Shown here: one piece after another, positions 25,470 to 35,080 of the stretch
Numbering within the stretch: the stretch's first letter is position 1
Layout: every line of letters starts with the position of its first letter
NCBI RefSeq assembly: GCF_024714495.1
Contig: NZ_JAMZMJ010000013.1
Span: 1 to 64,000 of the forward strand
Source of the DNA: Marinoscillum pacificum
Lineage (GTDB): Bacteria > Bacteroidota > Bacteroidia > Cytophagales > Cyclobacteriaceae
Direction of reading: 5' to 3'
DNA length: 64,000 nucleotides
Position numbers and translations under genes: made by a program
The notes under the pieces: model-generated
Database searches by the model: none
Told to the model about the DNA's origin: nothing
What the model saw: only the letters and a program-made list of their open reading frames with translations

Positions 25470-27773
25470 ATGAAACGAAGAGACTGGATTACATTAGCAA
25501 GCATTTTTATATCATCAACAGCTTTTACACAAGATGTTATTAACGGATATGCTGAAGTTACAAACATCGTTGGAAACACAATAAGTCTTGGTACTACAGA
25601 TGAGGGAGCCTCCAGCTTTGAGATTGGAGACAATATTCTCATTATGCAGATGCAAGACAATGTAATTGGAACAAATACAGGTGACGATGCATCTTTCGGT
25701 GACATTCAAAGTATTGGTTCAGCAGGTTTATACGAAGAAGCGGAGATCACAGGGATTACACGTCCGGCTCCGGTAACTGTATTTACAGAAGATTTTGAAA
25801 CAGCACCTGATGGATATACAGCTTGTTTCGGTGGGGCGTGTAATCCTCCAACTATTGTTAATTATGGAGGAAGTAATTACATGGCAGCAGAAAATACAGG
25901 AAACTATGCTGTTTGGTATTCAGATGTGATTGATATTTCTGCCTACGATCGGGTTGATTTGTCAATTTACGCAGCTCAGTACGCTTATGATGTCAATGAT
26001 TATTTGTATTTAATATATGAAATTGATGGTAGTGGAACAGGAATCATTTATCAAGAATTAAATGGAAATTTCACATGGGGAGATTACGACATCACCAATA
26101 TTCAAGGTAATACGATCACAATATACGCCTACTACTTAGCAGCTGCTGGTCATTATGGAGCTATTGACAATGTGGTTGTAACAGGACATTCTTCTACAAC
26201 ATCTGTAACCCTATCAAAGTCATTAGATAATTCGTATAATGTTGGTGCTGGTTCGGCTGTTCAGTTGATTACTTTTCCAAATTATACGGATTACACGACT
26301 ACCAACGATTTGACAGCTAAGCCTTGGGATGGTACGTTAGGTGGGGTTTTCGCTCTAGATGTAGAGAACACACTTACCTTACAAAACAATATTTCGGTTG
26401 ATGGCCAGGGTTTTATAGGAGGATTACCAAGTCCAGTGCAAAATGGAGATAGATGTAACGCTACCGCGTTTAGAGTAGACTCTGATAATTTTGGTCAAAA
26501 GGGACAAGGAATTCAACAATTGACATCCAATACTTATCGTGCGGCCAGAGCTAAGATTGCGAATGGTGGAGGTGGTGGAAATCCTCATAACGCTGGAGGC
26601 GGAGGTGGAGGAAACTTCACGGCAGGTGGCGCTGGAGGTCCAGGATATGATGGTTCTGCTGGAGGTTGTAATCAGTCTGCTGGAGGAATCGGAGGTGCAG
26701 ATCTGAGTAATTTCATTTCCGCAGATAGAATATATTTGGGTGGAGCTGGCGGTGGTGGTCAGCAAAATAATGGAGTTGGCACCCAAGGAGGTAATGGTGG
26801 TGGAATCATCATCATTAGAGCAACGGAAATTGTGACAGGAGGAACATGTACTGGATCAAAATCAATTACTGCTAACGGGGCAAATTCTAATAATGCCGGT
26901 AATGATGGCGGCGGTGGAGCTGGTGCTGGTGGTTCTATACTTTTCCAGGTAGAAAATTGGACCTTAGATGCATGTACATTGAATGTAACAGCTACCGGAG
27001 GTGATGGGGGTAGTGTAAATGATGGAACTACTCACGCTGGAGGTGGCGGAGGTGGTAAAGGCGTCGTGATTTTCTCTGGCGCTGTACCTGCTACGAATAT
27101 GGTGACTGATGTAAGTCAAGGTGAAGGTGGAGCCAATAACAATACAGGAGGAGCTACTAGAGCAGATGCAGGAGCCACTACACCTTCCAATGCAGCAGCG
27201 GATGCTGATGGTGTAATAGAGTCAGAACAGGGGCCGTTGCCAGTAGATTTATTATTCTGGCAAGGAAAAGATGAAGGGAGATACAACAAACTGGAGTGGG
27301 CAACTGCTACAGAGATAGATAACCATTACTTCACAATAGAACGTTCATTTGATGGAGAGACGTGGGAAACAGTAGCATTTGTCGAAGGAAACGGAACAAC
27401 CAATATGCAGATGAACTATCAGTTTGAAGACCATATCAATGGTCGCGGATTGGTATATTACAGATTACAACAAACGGATTTTGATGGTACTAACGAAGTG
27501 TTTGATGTTATTGTCATTGAAAATATGGAAGACAATGTGAACTTATTGCTTTATCCAAACCCTAGTGATGGCTATTTCACCTTGCAGTCTTCTGGATCAG
27601 TAGAAGGATTGGAGTGGAAGCTGATAGATCTCAATGGAAATACGATCAAAGTTGATGTTATTGAAAAGGATGGGAAACTACTTTTTGATATGTATAACAA
27701 AGCACAGGGGCAATATATCCTAACGGTGAGCCAGGGTGGAGAAAGTCAGGTCTTTAAGGTTATGGTTAGATAA
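25470..27773 (+). CDS. Glycine-rich secreted protein with T9SS sorting domain, copy 1
   Basis: A 767-residue exported protein (signal peptide about 1-20, ending AFTQ). Residues 21-110 form an N-terminal beta-domain (DVINGYAEVTNIVG), 110-250 a lectin-like jelly-roll region (YMAAENTGNYAVWYSDVIDIS), and 340-580 a strongly glycine-rich region with GGGGNPHNAGGGGGGN, GGAGGGGQQNN and HAGGGGGGKGVVIFSG, resembling glycine-rich adhesin or outer-surface polymers. From about 595 an LPVDLLFW-type linker leads into a T9SS sorting domain (LLYPNPSDGYFTLQS). It is a tandem duplicate of the next gene. Probable surface or matrix structural protein; no enzyme motif seen. Confidence 0.85.
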   Translation: MKRRDWITLASIFISSTAFTQDVINGYAEVTNIVGNTISLGTTDEGASSFEIGDNILIMQMQDNVIGTNTGDDASFGDIQSIGSAGLYEEAEITGITRPAPVTVFTEDFETAPDGYTACFGGACNPPTIVNYGGSNYMAAENTGNYAVWYSDVIDISAYDRVDLSIYAAQYAYDVNDYLYLIYEIDGSGTGIIYQELNGNFTWGDYDITNIQGNTITIYAYYLAAAGHYGAIDNVVVTGHSSTTSVTLSKSLDNSYNVGAGSAVQLITFPNYTDYTTTNDLTAKPWDGTLGGVFALDVENTLTLQNNISVDGQGFIGGLPSPVQNGDRCNATAFRVDSDNFGQKGQGIQQLTSNTYRAARAKIANGGGGGNPHNAGGGGGGNFTAGGAGGPGYDGSAGGCNQSAGGIGGADLSNFISADRIYLGGAGGGGQQNNGVGTQGGNGGGIIIIRATEIVTGGTCTGSKSITANGANSNNAGNDGGGGAGAGGSILFQVENWTLDACTLNVTATGGDGGSVNDGTTHAGGGGGGKGVVIFSGAVPATNMVTDVSQGEGGANNNTGGATRADAGATTPSNAAADADGVIESEQGPLPVDLLFWQGKDEGRYNKLEWATATEIDNHYFTIERSFDGETWETVAFVEGNGTTNMQMNYQFEDHINGRGLVYYRLQQTDFDGTNEVFDVIVIENMEDNVNLLLYPNPSDGYFTLQSSGSVEGLEWKLIDLNGNTIKVDVIEKDGKLLFDMYNKAQGQYILTVSQGGESQVFKVMVR

Positions 27774-27800
27774 ATAAAATTTTGTTTCATTCATTTCATA

Positions 27801-27832
27801 AAGTCATTGCCGTCATAGCAATGACTTTTTTT
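27801..27832 (+). terminator. Terminator after cargo copy 1
   Basis: Perfect 8-pair stem GTCATTGC/GCAATGAC, extended by AA/TT, with loop CGTCATA and seven T residues. The two duplicated genes are therefore separate transcripts. Confidence 0.92.
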
Positions 27833-27960
27833 ATCTGTAGGAATGACGTTTATTCATTTTCATTCAAAGAGTAAAACCTCTAACTCAACTAGTTTTTTAT
27901 GTAGTCTAAATAATTACTTCTAATGCACGTATGATTCAATAATAGTTTCGCGTCATCAAA

Positions 27961-30276
27961 ATGACACTCATGAAACTACATATTTGGATCATTATTGTAT
28001 TCCTTTTTATTACATCGGCGACCACAGCTCAGGATGTAATAAACGGATATGCTGAGGTAACGAACATTGTTGGTACAACAGTAACACTTGGAGAAACTGA
28101 TGAAAGTGCTGCAAGTTTCGAAGTGGGGGATAATGTGCTGATCATGCAGATGCAGGACGATATTATAGGAACTAACACCGGTGATAATACGACATTTGGA
28201 GACGTCCAAACTATTGGGTCAGCGGGGTTATATGAGGAGGTAGAGATAACAAGCGTAACTCGTGCTGGGTCAGTAACGGCATGGACGGAAGATTTTGAAA
28301 ATACAGCGGCGATAAAAGGAGCGACGGGATGTGTGACTGGAGGGTGTAGAGCTCCTTTTATTCAAGCTTATGGTGGTAGCAATTACATGGCGGCAGAGAA
28401 TACCAATGGTTATTCTATGTGGTATTCAGATCTGATAGCTATTTCAACATACGATCATGTAGACCTAACCATGTTTGCAGCTCAGTACGGTTTTGATAAC
28501 AATGATCACATTTACCTGATCTATGATATAGATGAAAGCGGTGATTTCCAAACTTACCAAGACTTGACTGGCAATTTTGGCTGGACGAATTATGGTACTA
28601 CTGGAATTAAAGGTAATTCAGTGCGTATTTATGTTGTCTATTTAGCTGCAGCTGGACATTACGGTGCAGTGGATAATATATCCGTGACTGGTCATTACGG
28701 TGCTTCATCTGTTACCTTATCTAAAACATTGGATAATAGTTATTCTGTAGGGTCGGCTACTTCTGTTCAAATGGTATCATTTCCGAAATATACCAATTAC
28801 ACTACCACATCTGATTTAACCGCCAAAGCTTGGAATGGTACAATTGGAGGTGTATTTGCACTTGATGTTGCCAATACTTTAACTCTTCAAAATAATATTT
28901 CTGTAAATGGTCAGGGCTTTTTAGGAGGCAACCCAAGTGCAGAAAATTGGGATGGTTGTAATGCCACAGTGTATAGAGCTGATGCTGACGGCTATGGGCA
29001 AAAGGGACAAGGAGCTCATAAACTTACCAACAATACTTATAGAGCGGCACGTGGTAAAATAGCCAATGGTGGTGGCGGAGGAAATCCTCACAATGCAGGT
29101 GGTGCTGGTGGAGGGAACTACACTGTTGGTGGTAATGGAGGGCCTGGATACGATGGGTCAGCAGGAGGTTGTGCTGCATCTGCAGGTGGAATTGGTGGAG
29201 TTGATTTAAGTGACTTTATTTCTGCGCAGAGAATTTACCTAGGTGGTGGAGGTGGAGGAGGTCACCAAAACAATGCTATAGGTTCTGCTGGAGGAAATGG
29301 TGGTGGAATGATCATCATCCGAGCAAATGAAATAGCGACAGGTGGTACGTGTGGTGGTGGTAAATCGATCACTGCAAATGGTGTAAGTGCTGCTGATACT
29401 GGAAATGATGGTAGCGGTGGTGGAGGAGCTGGAGGTTCTATTTTATTCCAGGTTCAAAATTGGAGCTTAGCTACTTGTACGCTGAATGTGACTGCAACAG
29501 GAGGTGCTGGAGGCAGTGTTAATGATGCAACTACTCACGCTGGTGGTGGCGGAGGTGGTAAAGGTGTTATCATCTTCTCAGGTACTGTGCCTGGTACTAA
29601 CTTAAATACCGATGTGAGCCAGGGGTCTGGAGGAAGCAATAATAATACAGGTGGCGGGTCAACTGCTGATGGTGGTGGAAATTCTGCGTCAAATCCTGCT
29701 GCGGATCCAGATGGAATAATTGAATCGGAAGAAGGTCCTTTACCAGTTGACTTATTGTATTGGAAAGGGGCAGACAAAGGAAACTATAATCAGCTCAACT
29801 GGAAAACTGCAACCGAGACGGATAATCATTATTTCACAATTGATAGATCATTTGATGGTGAAACCTGGGAAACGGTGGCATTTGTAGAAGGTCACGGAAC
29901 AACCAACATGCCACTGGAATATCAATTCGATGACCAGATAAATGGAAGAGGTCTGGTTTACTACAGACTTCAGCAAACAGACTTTGACGGAACAACGGAA
30001 GTGTTTGATGTGATAGTGATTGAAAACCTGGAGGATAATGTTAATCTTCTTCTTTACCCAAATCCAAGTGATGGATACTTTACGCTTCAGTCCTCAGGTT
30101 CACTTGACGGAGCACAATGGAAGCTCATGGATCTAAATGGTAAAGATGTAGCAGTAGATGTTATTGAGAAAGATGGAAAGATCCTGTTTGATATGAATAA
30201 CAAAGCATCAGGACACTATCTGCTAAGAGTAGCACAAGGAAACAAGACGGAGATTTTTAAGGTGATTGTGCGATAG
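27961..30276 (+). CDS. Glycine-rich secreted protein with T9SS sorting domain, copy 2
   Basis: A 771-residue paralogue of the protein at 25470-27773 with the same order: signal peptide (about 1-23, ATTAQ), DVINGYAEVTNIVG domain, jelly-roll-like region, glycine-rich core (GGGGGNPHNAGGAGGGN, YLGGGGGGGHQNN) and sorting domain (LLYPNPSDGYFTLQS). Translation could also begin at the ATG at 27970. The similarity runs along the whole length, with the C-terminal 180 residues almost identical, which indicates recent duplication or gene conversion at that end. The differing residues cluster in the lectin-like segment (residues about 115-215), where copy 2 also has a short insertion, so binding specificity may differ. 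Confidence 0.85.
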   Translation: MTLMKLHIWIIIVFLFITSATTAQDVINGYAEVTNIVGTTVTLGETDESAASFEVGDNVLIMQMQDDIIGTNTGDNTTFGDVQTIGSAGLYEEVEITSVTRAGSVTAWTEDFENTAAIKGATGCVTGGCRAPFIQAYGGSNYMAAENTNGYSMWYSDLIAISTYDHVDLTMFAAQYGFDNNDHIYLIYDIDESGDFQTYQDLTGNFGWTNYGTTGIKGNSVRIYVVYLAAAGHYGAVDNISVTGHYGASSVTLSKTLDNSYSVGSATSVQMVSFPKYTNYTTTSDLTAKAWNGTIGGVFALDVANTLTLQNNISVNGQGFLGGNPSAENWDGCNATVYRADADGYGQKGQGAHKLTNNTYRAARGKIANGGGGGNPHNAGGAGGGNYTVGGNGGPGYDGSAGGCAASAGGIGGVDLSDFISAQRIYLGGGGGGGHQNNAIGSAGGNGGGMIIIRANEIATGGTCGGGKSITANGVSAADTGNDGSGGGGAGGSILFQVQNWSLATCTLNVTATGGAGGSVNDATTHAGGGGGGKGVIIFSGTVPGTNLNTDVSQGSGGSNNNTGGGSTADGGGNSASNPAADPDGIIESEEGPLPVDLLYWKGADKGNYNQLNWKTATETDNHYFTIDRSFDGETWETVAFVEGHGTTNMPLEYQFDDQINGRGLVYYRLQQTDFDGTTEVFDVIVIENLEDNVNLLLYPNPSDGYFTLQSSGSLDGAQWKLMDLNGKDVAVDVIEKDGKILFDMNNKASGHYLLRVAQGNKTEIFKVIVR

Positions 30277-30301
30277 AAAGCAATCATCAGATTAAGCGAG
30301 G

Positions 30302-30333
30302 GCCGGCACTCATTTTTGGGTGTCGGCTTTTTT
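30302..30333 (+). terminator. Terminator after cargo copy 2
   Basis: An 8-pair stem (GCCGGCAC with GTGTCGGC, one G-U pair) and six T residues, located between converging genes. Confidence 0.85.
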
Positions 30334-30355
30334 ATTACTTTAAACTAAAGGTGAC

Positions 30356-31084
30356 TTATAGATAACTGATTCGATAGGTTATTTGAATAGTGATTTTATT
30401 CAATTGTCTTTGACGAATTGTTTTGTTAACGTCTGAATAGGTTATTGTCTCTTCGATCATTTGAACCGAATATCCTACTTTGAATTGGAAGGCATATCGG
30501 TCTTGAGCAAGATGATAACCTAAACCCAATTGATAATTTATGCCACCAGATAAGCTATACTGCTCTTCATAATCTTTGGTGGCTCTTGCAAAACCATATC
30601 CAGTATTTCCGTAAACCAACCAGTTCCTATAACTTCTTCCAAAGTGAGCTTGATATTCTATAGAAGTGGGATAGATCGTGTATTCTTTATAATCAACGAT
30701 GCCAGTCTGGACTCCAATATTAAGCAGTTTGTGTGCGTGATAGAATTGAGAAATGTACCCGGCAGGGCGCATTACAGATGGAGCATATGAGCTACTTTTT
30801 CCACTTACTATCCCAAAAGTTAAGTTGGTAGACATGGTTCTTAAAGGGCCGCTTCTTTGATACAGTAGATCCTGATTGTGTCTTCTATTGGGATATATTT
30901 CATTAATCGCCTCAAACGGAACCGATACAATCACCTGGCTTATTGCTATGCGAATGGTGTCGGAAAGGGAGTCATTTGCAATAACTCCTCTTAATACATT
31001 GCCATTATTTAGAAACAGCCTGTCATTTTGAGCTTGAAGTGAAAGTGTTCCAAGTAGCAGAACAAAACCTAAATACCTTTTCAT
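30356..31084 (-). CDS. Outer-membrane-like beta-barrel protein, unknown function
   Basis: A 242-residue exported protein (signal peptide about 1-18, SLQAQ). The first third (NNGNVLRGVIANDSLSDTI, VSVPFEAINEIYP) looks like a small beta-domain seen in Bacteroidota proteins that report or bind at the envelope; the rest has alternating aromatic and polar strands (YGNTGYGFARATKDYEEQYS, YHLAQDRYAFQFKVGYSVQ) ending in ITIQITYRISYL, typical of an eight-stranded outer-membrane barrel. Its start codon directly abuts the stop of the upstream LVIVD-repeat gene, so the two form an operon. Not assigned to a named family. Confidence 0.65.
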   Translation of the reverse strand: MKRYLGFVLLLGTLSLQAQNDRLFLNNGNVLRGVIANDSLSDTIRIAISQVIVSVPFEAINEIYPNRRHNQDLLYQRSGPLRTMSTNLTFGIVSGKSSSYAPSVMRPAGYISQFYHAHKLLNIGVQTGIVDYKEYTIYPTSIEYQAHFGRSYRNWLVYGNTGYGFARATKDYEEQYSLSGGINYQLGLGYHLAQDRYAFQFKVGYSVQMIEETITYSDVNKTIRQRQLNKITIQITYRISYL

Positions 31085-32371
31085 CTATAGGTTCTTATTG
31101 AACTCAATGGTGCTTAAATAGGTGATGTCTCCATCAAATTCATTGCAGTGATACTGCTGCAGTCCATCGTCGCCAATGAGCATAATGTTGCAATTAAAGG
31201 CGATAACATCATAGGCGTGAATGTCTCCGTAGTGTTTTATCAAGTTATTGCCGATTTGCATCACGTCACTGGCGTCATAGATTTTAAGACCGGCTTCTCC
31301 ATCACATATGAATAATCTGCCATCAGAAATGCTTAGGCCATGAGGATTGTACATTGGGAATGTAGAGACCAATGTCGGAGTAGTTGGGTCCTCTATATTG
31401 ATGACTTCTAGTTGATTCGTGAATCCTGCACATGAATTGCCAGAACGTAAAGTGACGTAGGCGTATTGACCATCCGTTACCACTGGATCGCAGCTGTTTA
31501 CATGTGAGTAATTTGATAATTCTACTGGATTGAGTGGAGAGCTCACATCATAAATATACATGCCATTATTGGCGCCAATGAACAGCATGTCATCATATGG
31601 GAAAACCGTTTCTATACCCCAGCCAACCTGAAGTTTCGTTCCTAACATTGGAGCTGATGGAGTGGTGATATCTGCAATTCTCATCTCATGATCATCAATC
31701 ATAAAGAGATGGTCATTGTTAATGGTGAATTTGGCCATCGAACCACCTATTCCTGGTGAAACTGAAGATCCAGACATGCTTATTGATTCAGCAAAAGCCA
31801 TATCTACAGCAATTCCTCCAGCGTACCGATACCCCCAGCCATAATATATTAAGTCACTGCCATCACACTCCGTACTAATTTGAGAAGTAGATGTTGTTTC
31901 TTTCCATGCAGTGACTATCCCATCATCAGTTGCATAGTACCCAAATGAGTTGTAGTTAGGGAAAATGTCTTCAATACGTTTTATTTCTTTTGGGTTGGTG
32001 AGATCACTGATATCCAATACAACCAGATCGACATAGCTATCTACGTACAAGTAGCCATCTACTGCAGCTAAATCGAAGTTGCCTGGAATGTTAATGAATC
32101 CTATGTTTTTTGGATTGGCTGGATTGGTATTGTCAATAATATGAATTCCTTCATTTGGTTCATTAATTAGCAAGTGGTCATTAATGAAATAGATTTTACC
32201 AGACTGTTTAATGTTTTTTGCATCACTCAACTGGACTGATTGACGAATCTCCTCCATTGAAGTGAACACCGGTTCGTAATATTGATAAGAAGAAACGGTT
32301 TCGCAGGTGTCTGTACATCCATAGAATAAGGATGATAATAGAAGAATTGTGGTTGGAATTAATGCTTTCAT
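31085..32371 (-). CDS. LVIVD-repeat lipoprotein (propeller)
   Basis: A 428-residue lipoprotein (Cys19 in LFYGCTDTC). It contains at least six LVIVD-type repeats: HIIDNTNPANPKNIG, LVVLDISDLTNPKEI, MRIADITTPSAPML, MYIYDVSSPLNPVEL, LEVINIEDPTTPTLV and LKIYDASD, which fold as a beta-propeller. The family is widespread on the surface of Bacteroidota and is generally of unknown function. It is the first gene of a two-gene minus-strand operon with the barrel protein. Cysteines at CDTCETV, TECDGS, NSCDP and NSCAGF may form disulfides. Confidence 0.8.
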   Translation of the reverse strand: MKALIPTTILLLSSLFYGCTDTCETVSSYQYYEPVFTSMEEIRQSVQLSDAKNIKQSGKIYFINDHLLINEPNEGIHIIDNTNPANPKNIGFINIPGNFDLAAVDGYLYVDSYVDLVVLDISDLTNPKEIKRIEDIFPNYNSFGYYATDDGIVTAWKETTSTSQISTECDGSDLIYYGWGYRYAGGIAVDMAFAESISMSGSSVSPGIGGSMAKFTINNDHLFMIDDHEMRIADITTPSAPMLGTKLQVGWGIETVFPYDDMLFIGANNGMYIYDVSSPLNPVELSNYSHVNSCDPVVTDGQYAYVTLRSGNSCAGFTNQLEVINIEDPTTPTLVSTFPMYNPHGLSISDGRLFICDGEAGLKIYDASDVMQIGNNLIKHYGDIHAYDVIAFNCNIMLIGDDGLQQYHCNEFDGDITYLSTIEFNKNL

Positions 32372-32466
32372 AGTCTTGGTGATTTGTTAGCATTGACCAC
32401 ATGAACCCTCATTTAGTTGGAAGGGTGTCTAAATATTTTTGTTGCAACTGCTTAGTAAAGAGTTGT

Positions 32467-33078
32467 TTAAGTGAGGGTTCCTGTGCTTATGGTATCGTAT
32501 TCTTTCCAGATATTGATTTTATTGGTATCGCAAATTCCTGCAATAGGAGCAATGACCATGTGTTTAAAGGTGTTTTTTGAACCAGGAACTACTGGGTTAT
32601 AATGTTCAAAATACGAAATGAAAATACTTTCATGAACCGTGTGAAAAATCTTTGGATCTACCTCCTCTAAAATAACATTCTGTTCTTTAGCTCTGATTAA
32701 TAATTCTAAGACCAGAGATTCAATACTGCTGGTAATGTCCAGCATAAAAGAGTACACCTTTTGATACTGACGACTTGATTTCAATAGAAAGGTAGGATTG
32801 AGTCGCTCTACATATTGGTACCGAAGATCCGTTAGTTTCAGAAACTGTATTATCGGATTATTGGGTTTTTTCAATAGTATTCCAACTTCTTTATCCCATT
32901 CTCCACTTATCCTTTCAAAAAGACTTAGGACTAGTTCTTCTTTACTGTTATAGAGTTGATAGATGGTCTTTTTTGATACACGAAGTTCTTTGGCAAGGTC
33001 ATCCATATTAACACTTTGCAGACCGTATCGAGTGAAAAGTGTCAAAGCCGATTCTTGTACTTGTTCTTTAGAAATCAT
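32467..33078 (-). CDS. TetR-family transcriptional regulator
   Basis: A 203-residue regulator with the TetR helix-turn-helix at about residues 5-50 (VQESALTLFTRYGLQSVNMD, DLAKELRVSKKTIYQLYNSK) and a helical ligand-binding domain to about 190. The start overlaps the stop of the histidine kinase gene by four bases, so it is the last cistron of a three-gene operon. TetR proteins usually repress nearby genes in response to a small ligand; here coupling to a sensor kinase is unusual. No operator was identified. Confidence 0.88.
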   Translation of the reverse strand: MISKEQVQESALTLFTRYGLQSVNMDDLAKELRVSKKTIYQLYNSKEELVLSLFERISGEWDKEVGILLKKPNNPIIQFLKLTDLRYQYVERLNPTFLLKSSRQYQKVYSFMLDITSSIESLVLELLIRAKEQNVILEEVDPKIFHTVHESIFISYFEHYNPVVPGSKNTFKHMVIAPIAGICDTNKINIWKEYDTISTGTLT

Positions 33079-34643
33079 GAGTCCTTTATTCCTCTAAAAT
33101 TAGGGAAAACGACTTTAACTATGGTTCCTTCCGGGGTGTTTGACGAATAATTGATTGTTCCGTGATAGTCAGCAATGATTTTGCGTGTGATGGACAATCC
33201 TAATCCAGTTCCTTCATTTGGTTCCTTGGTGGTGAAAAATGGGTCAAAGATTTTATTGAGGTTTTCAGGTAAAATACCAATGCCATTGTCTCTTATTTCT
33301 GTAGTAATATCTGCTGGAGTCACCGTTGTAATGATCTCAATCTCTCCCATTTCTTTAATGGCTTGTACTGCATTGTTGAGCAAATTCAAAAAGGCCTGAT
33401 GTAGTCTTCCTTCATTAGCCTCAATAATCGCATCTTGATCATATCGTTTGATTATATTGATTCGCTGTTTCCATTTGTTTTGCAGCATGATCAGGCAATC
33501 GTCCATGATGGAATTGATGTTGCACTCAGTGGTTCTGAAATTATCTGTACGACTATAAGTATTGAGACTTTTTACAATTTTGGTGATTCGGTTGATGCCG
33601 GAATAGATGGATTGAAGAGGCTGTTTGATACCTTCATCGTGAGCGGATAGATGCTCGGAGGCATATAAGTCAATTCCGGTAACTCCACCCATGATGAAAT
33701 TGAGAGGGTTATTGATTTCATGTGCAACTCCGGCAGTTAAAATACCCAATGAAGCCATCTTTTCACTCTCGATGAGTTGATGTTGTGCAGCTTGTAATTG
33801 TGTGAGTGTCTGTTGCAGATATTCGCTTTGTCGTTTTAGCTCCAAATTGCTCTGCTCTAATTGCTGATTAGAATTGTATAGTTTATCGTTTAACTGTTTC
33901 GATATAGTTAGTGCGGCATTGAGCTCTTCAGTTTTCTCCTCTACAAGTCTTTCAAGTGTATTTTTATGTTGCTCGAGTTCTTTAAGTGCGAGAGTTAATT
34001 GTGTGACATTGCGTCCTTCAGGGATAATGTAGATCAGTTTATTTTCATGGTCAAATACAGGCGTCAGTGAATGGTCTATGTAGACGATTTCTCCATCTTT
34101 TGATTGATGAGTTGTCTGAAAATGACTGATCTTTCCTGATTGAACTATCCTGATTGCTGCTTTTAACTTTTGTTGTTCGGTTTCGTCATGTGCCCACCAG
34201 GGTGTGTCCCAGAAATATTGACCATACATACCAGTGATATTTGACTCTATTGATTTGGAGGAGGCATCATTGGCATCGAGCAAGCGGCCTTCATGATCAA
34301 GCAACCCAATGAATGTGAAAGCATTGTTGTAAATAGCCTCAAATTTACTTTCTGATAGGAGTCGTTTGTTTAATTCTTCCTCCAGCATACCTATATGGAG
34401 TGACAGAATCAGCAGTGGTAAAAATACGATCTCTAATAGGTCTTCCCAATCATCTGTCTCAGGAGCTATATCTAGATGCTCCAAAATATTGGTGAATTCA
34501 GATAACGACAATAGGCTGACGGCTAACAAAACGGCGATTAAACTCTTGTTTGGTTTTTTGTACAAGCGTGCAATAATCAATACAACAGCTGTTGTTAAGG
34601 CAATAAATGAGAAGATATTGAGTGCCGAAATCATTAGATCCAA
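33075..34643 (-). CDS. Membrane-bound PAS sensor histidine kinase
   Basis: A 522-residue kinase. Three membrane spans occupy about residues 5-95, a PAS domain about 95-215 (AIYNNAFTFIGLLDHEGRLLDAND), a long coiled coil about 215-295 (LKELEQHKNTLERLVEEKTEEL), then the H-box ILTAGVAHEINNPLNF with the phosphoacceptor His, and a HATPase domain with N box (LHQAFLNLLNNAVQAI), G1 (IRDNGIGI), F (FFTTKE) and G2 (GTGLGLSI). It resembles group-4 kinases. No response regulator is encoded beside it; the next gene is a TetR regulator. It overlaps the upstream small membrane gene by ten bases. Confidence 0.9.
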   Translation of the reverse strand: MDLMISALNIFSFIALTTAVVLIIARLYKKPNKSLIAVLLAVSLLSLSEFTNILEHLDIAPETDDWEDLLEIVFLPLLILSLHIGMLEEELNKRLLSESKFEAIYNNAFTFIGLLDHEGRLLDANDASSKSIESNITGMYGQYFWDTPWWAHDETEQQKLKAAIRIVQSGKISHFQTTHQSKDGEIVYIDHSLTPVFDHENKLIYIIPEGRNVTQLTLALKELEQHKNTLERLVEEKTEELNAALTISKQLNDKLYNSNQQLEQSNLELKRQSEYLQQTLTQLQAAQHQLIESEKMASLGILTAGVAHEINNPLNFIMGGVTGIDLYASEHLSAHDEGIKQPLQSIYSGINRITKIVKSLNTYSRTDNFRTTECNINSIMDDCLIMLQNKWKQRINIIKRYDQDAIIEANEGRLHQAFLNLLNNAVQAIKEMGEIEIITTVTPADITTEIRDNGIGILPENLNKIFDPFFTTKEPNEGTGLGLSITRKIIADYHGTINYSSNTPEGTIVKVVFPNFRGIKDS

Positions 34644-34897
34644 AAGAGTTCTCGTTTATAGACGCTTAATAACAATGCAACAGAGGCCAAACAGGTTGAA
34701 AAGTGTTCTATTAGGTTGAAAAGTTCCGGTAGAAAATAGCCCTCTAAAATGGTGAATATTTGAGAAATGAAAATCATGACGATTGCCAGAAACCAAAAGG
34801 TTTTGAGAGATCTGGAATTAGATTTTACCAAGTAAAGTAGATAGATAATAAAAACGATACTCAGAATTAAGTTGATTACTTCTTCCGGTTGAATCAT
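34634..34897 (-). CDS. Small membrane protein upstream of the kinase
   Basis: An 87-residue protein with two or three predicted membrane helices (EVINLILSIVFIIYLLYLV, FWFLAIVMIFISQIFTI, ILEGYFLPELFNLIEHFSTC). It overlaps the kinase start, so the two are co-translated. Its layout parallels the kinase's own N-terminal membrane region (both end in a stretch with NLIEH- or NILEH-like residues), so it may be a companion sensor subunit or a split duplicate of that region. No family was recognised. Confidence 0.6.
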   Translation of the reverse strand: MIQPEEVINLILSIVFIIYLLYLVKSNSRSLKTFWFLAIVMIFISQIFTILEGYFLPELFNLIEHFSTCLASVALLLSVYKRELFWI

Positions 34898-35080
34898 TAG
34901 TATTCAGAATTATTTTATAAAAGTTACACAAATCTTAATTGAGGCTCTTTAAAATCGGATAAATAGAAGAAAATGATCTATGAATCTTCTCAATAATTGG
35001 ACTAAACAGATTGGTGTGATTTTGAAATTGAAAAAAAATCTATCAGATTAGCTGCACAATTATCAATCTTCTTAAAATCA

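Noticed and set aside
26560-27070. Repetitive GGTGGAGGTGG-type DNA considered as CRISPR or microsatellite
   Set aside because: It is coding sequence for the glycine-rich core of a T9SS protein; there are no regular repeat-spacer units.
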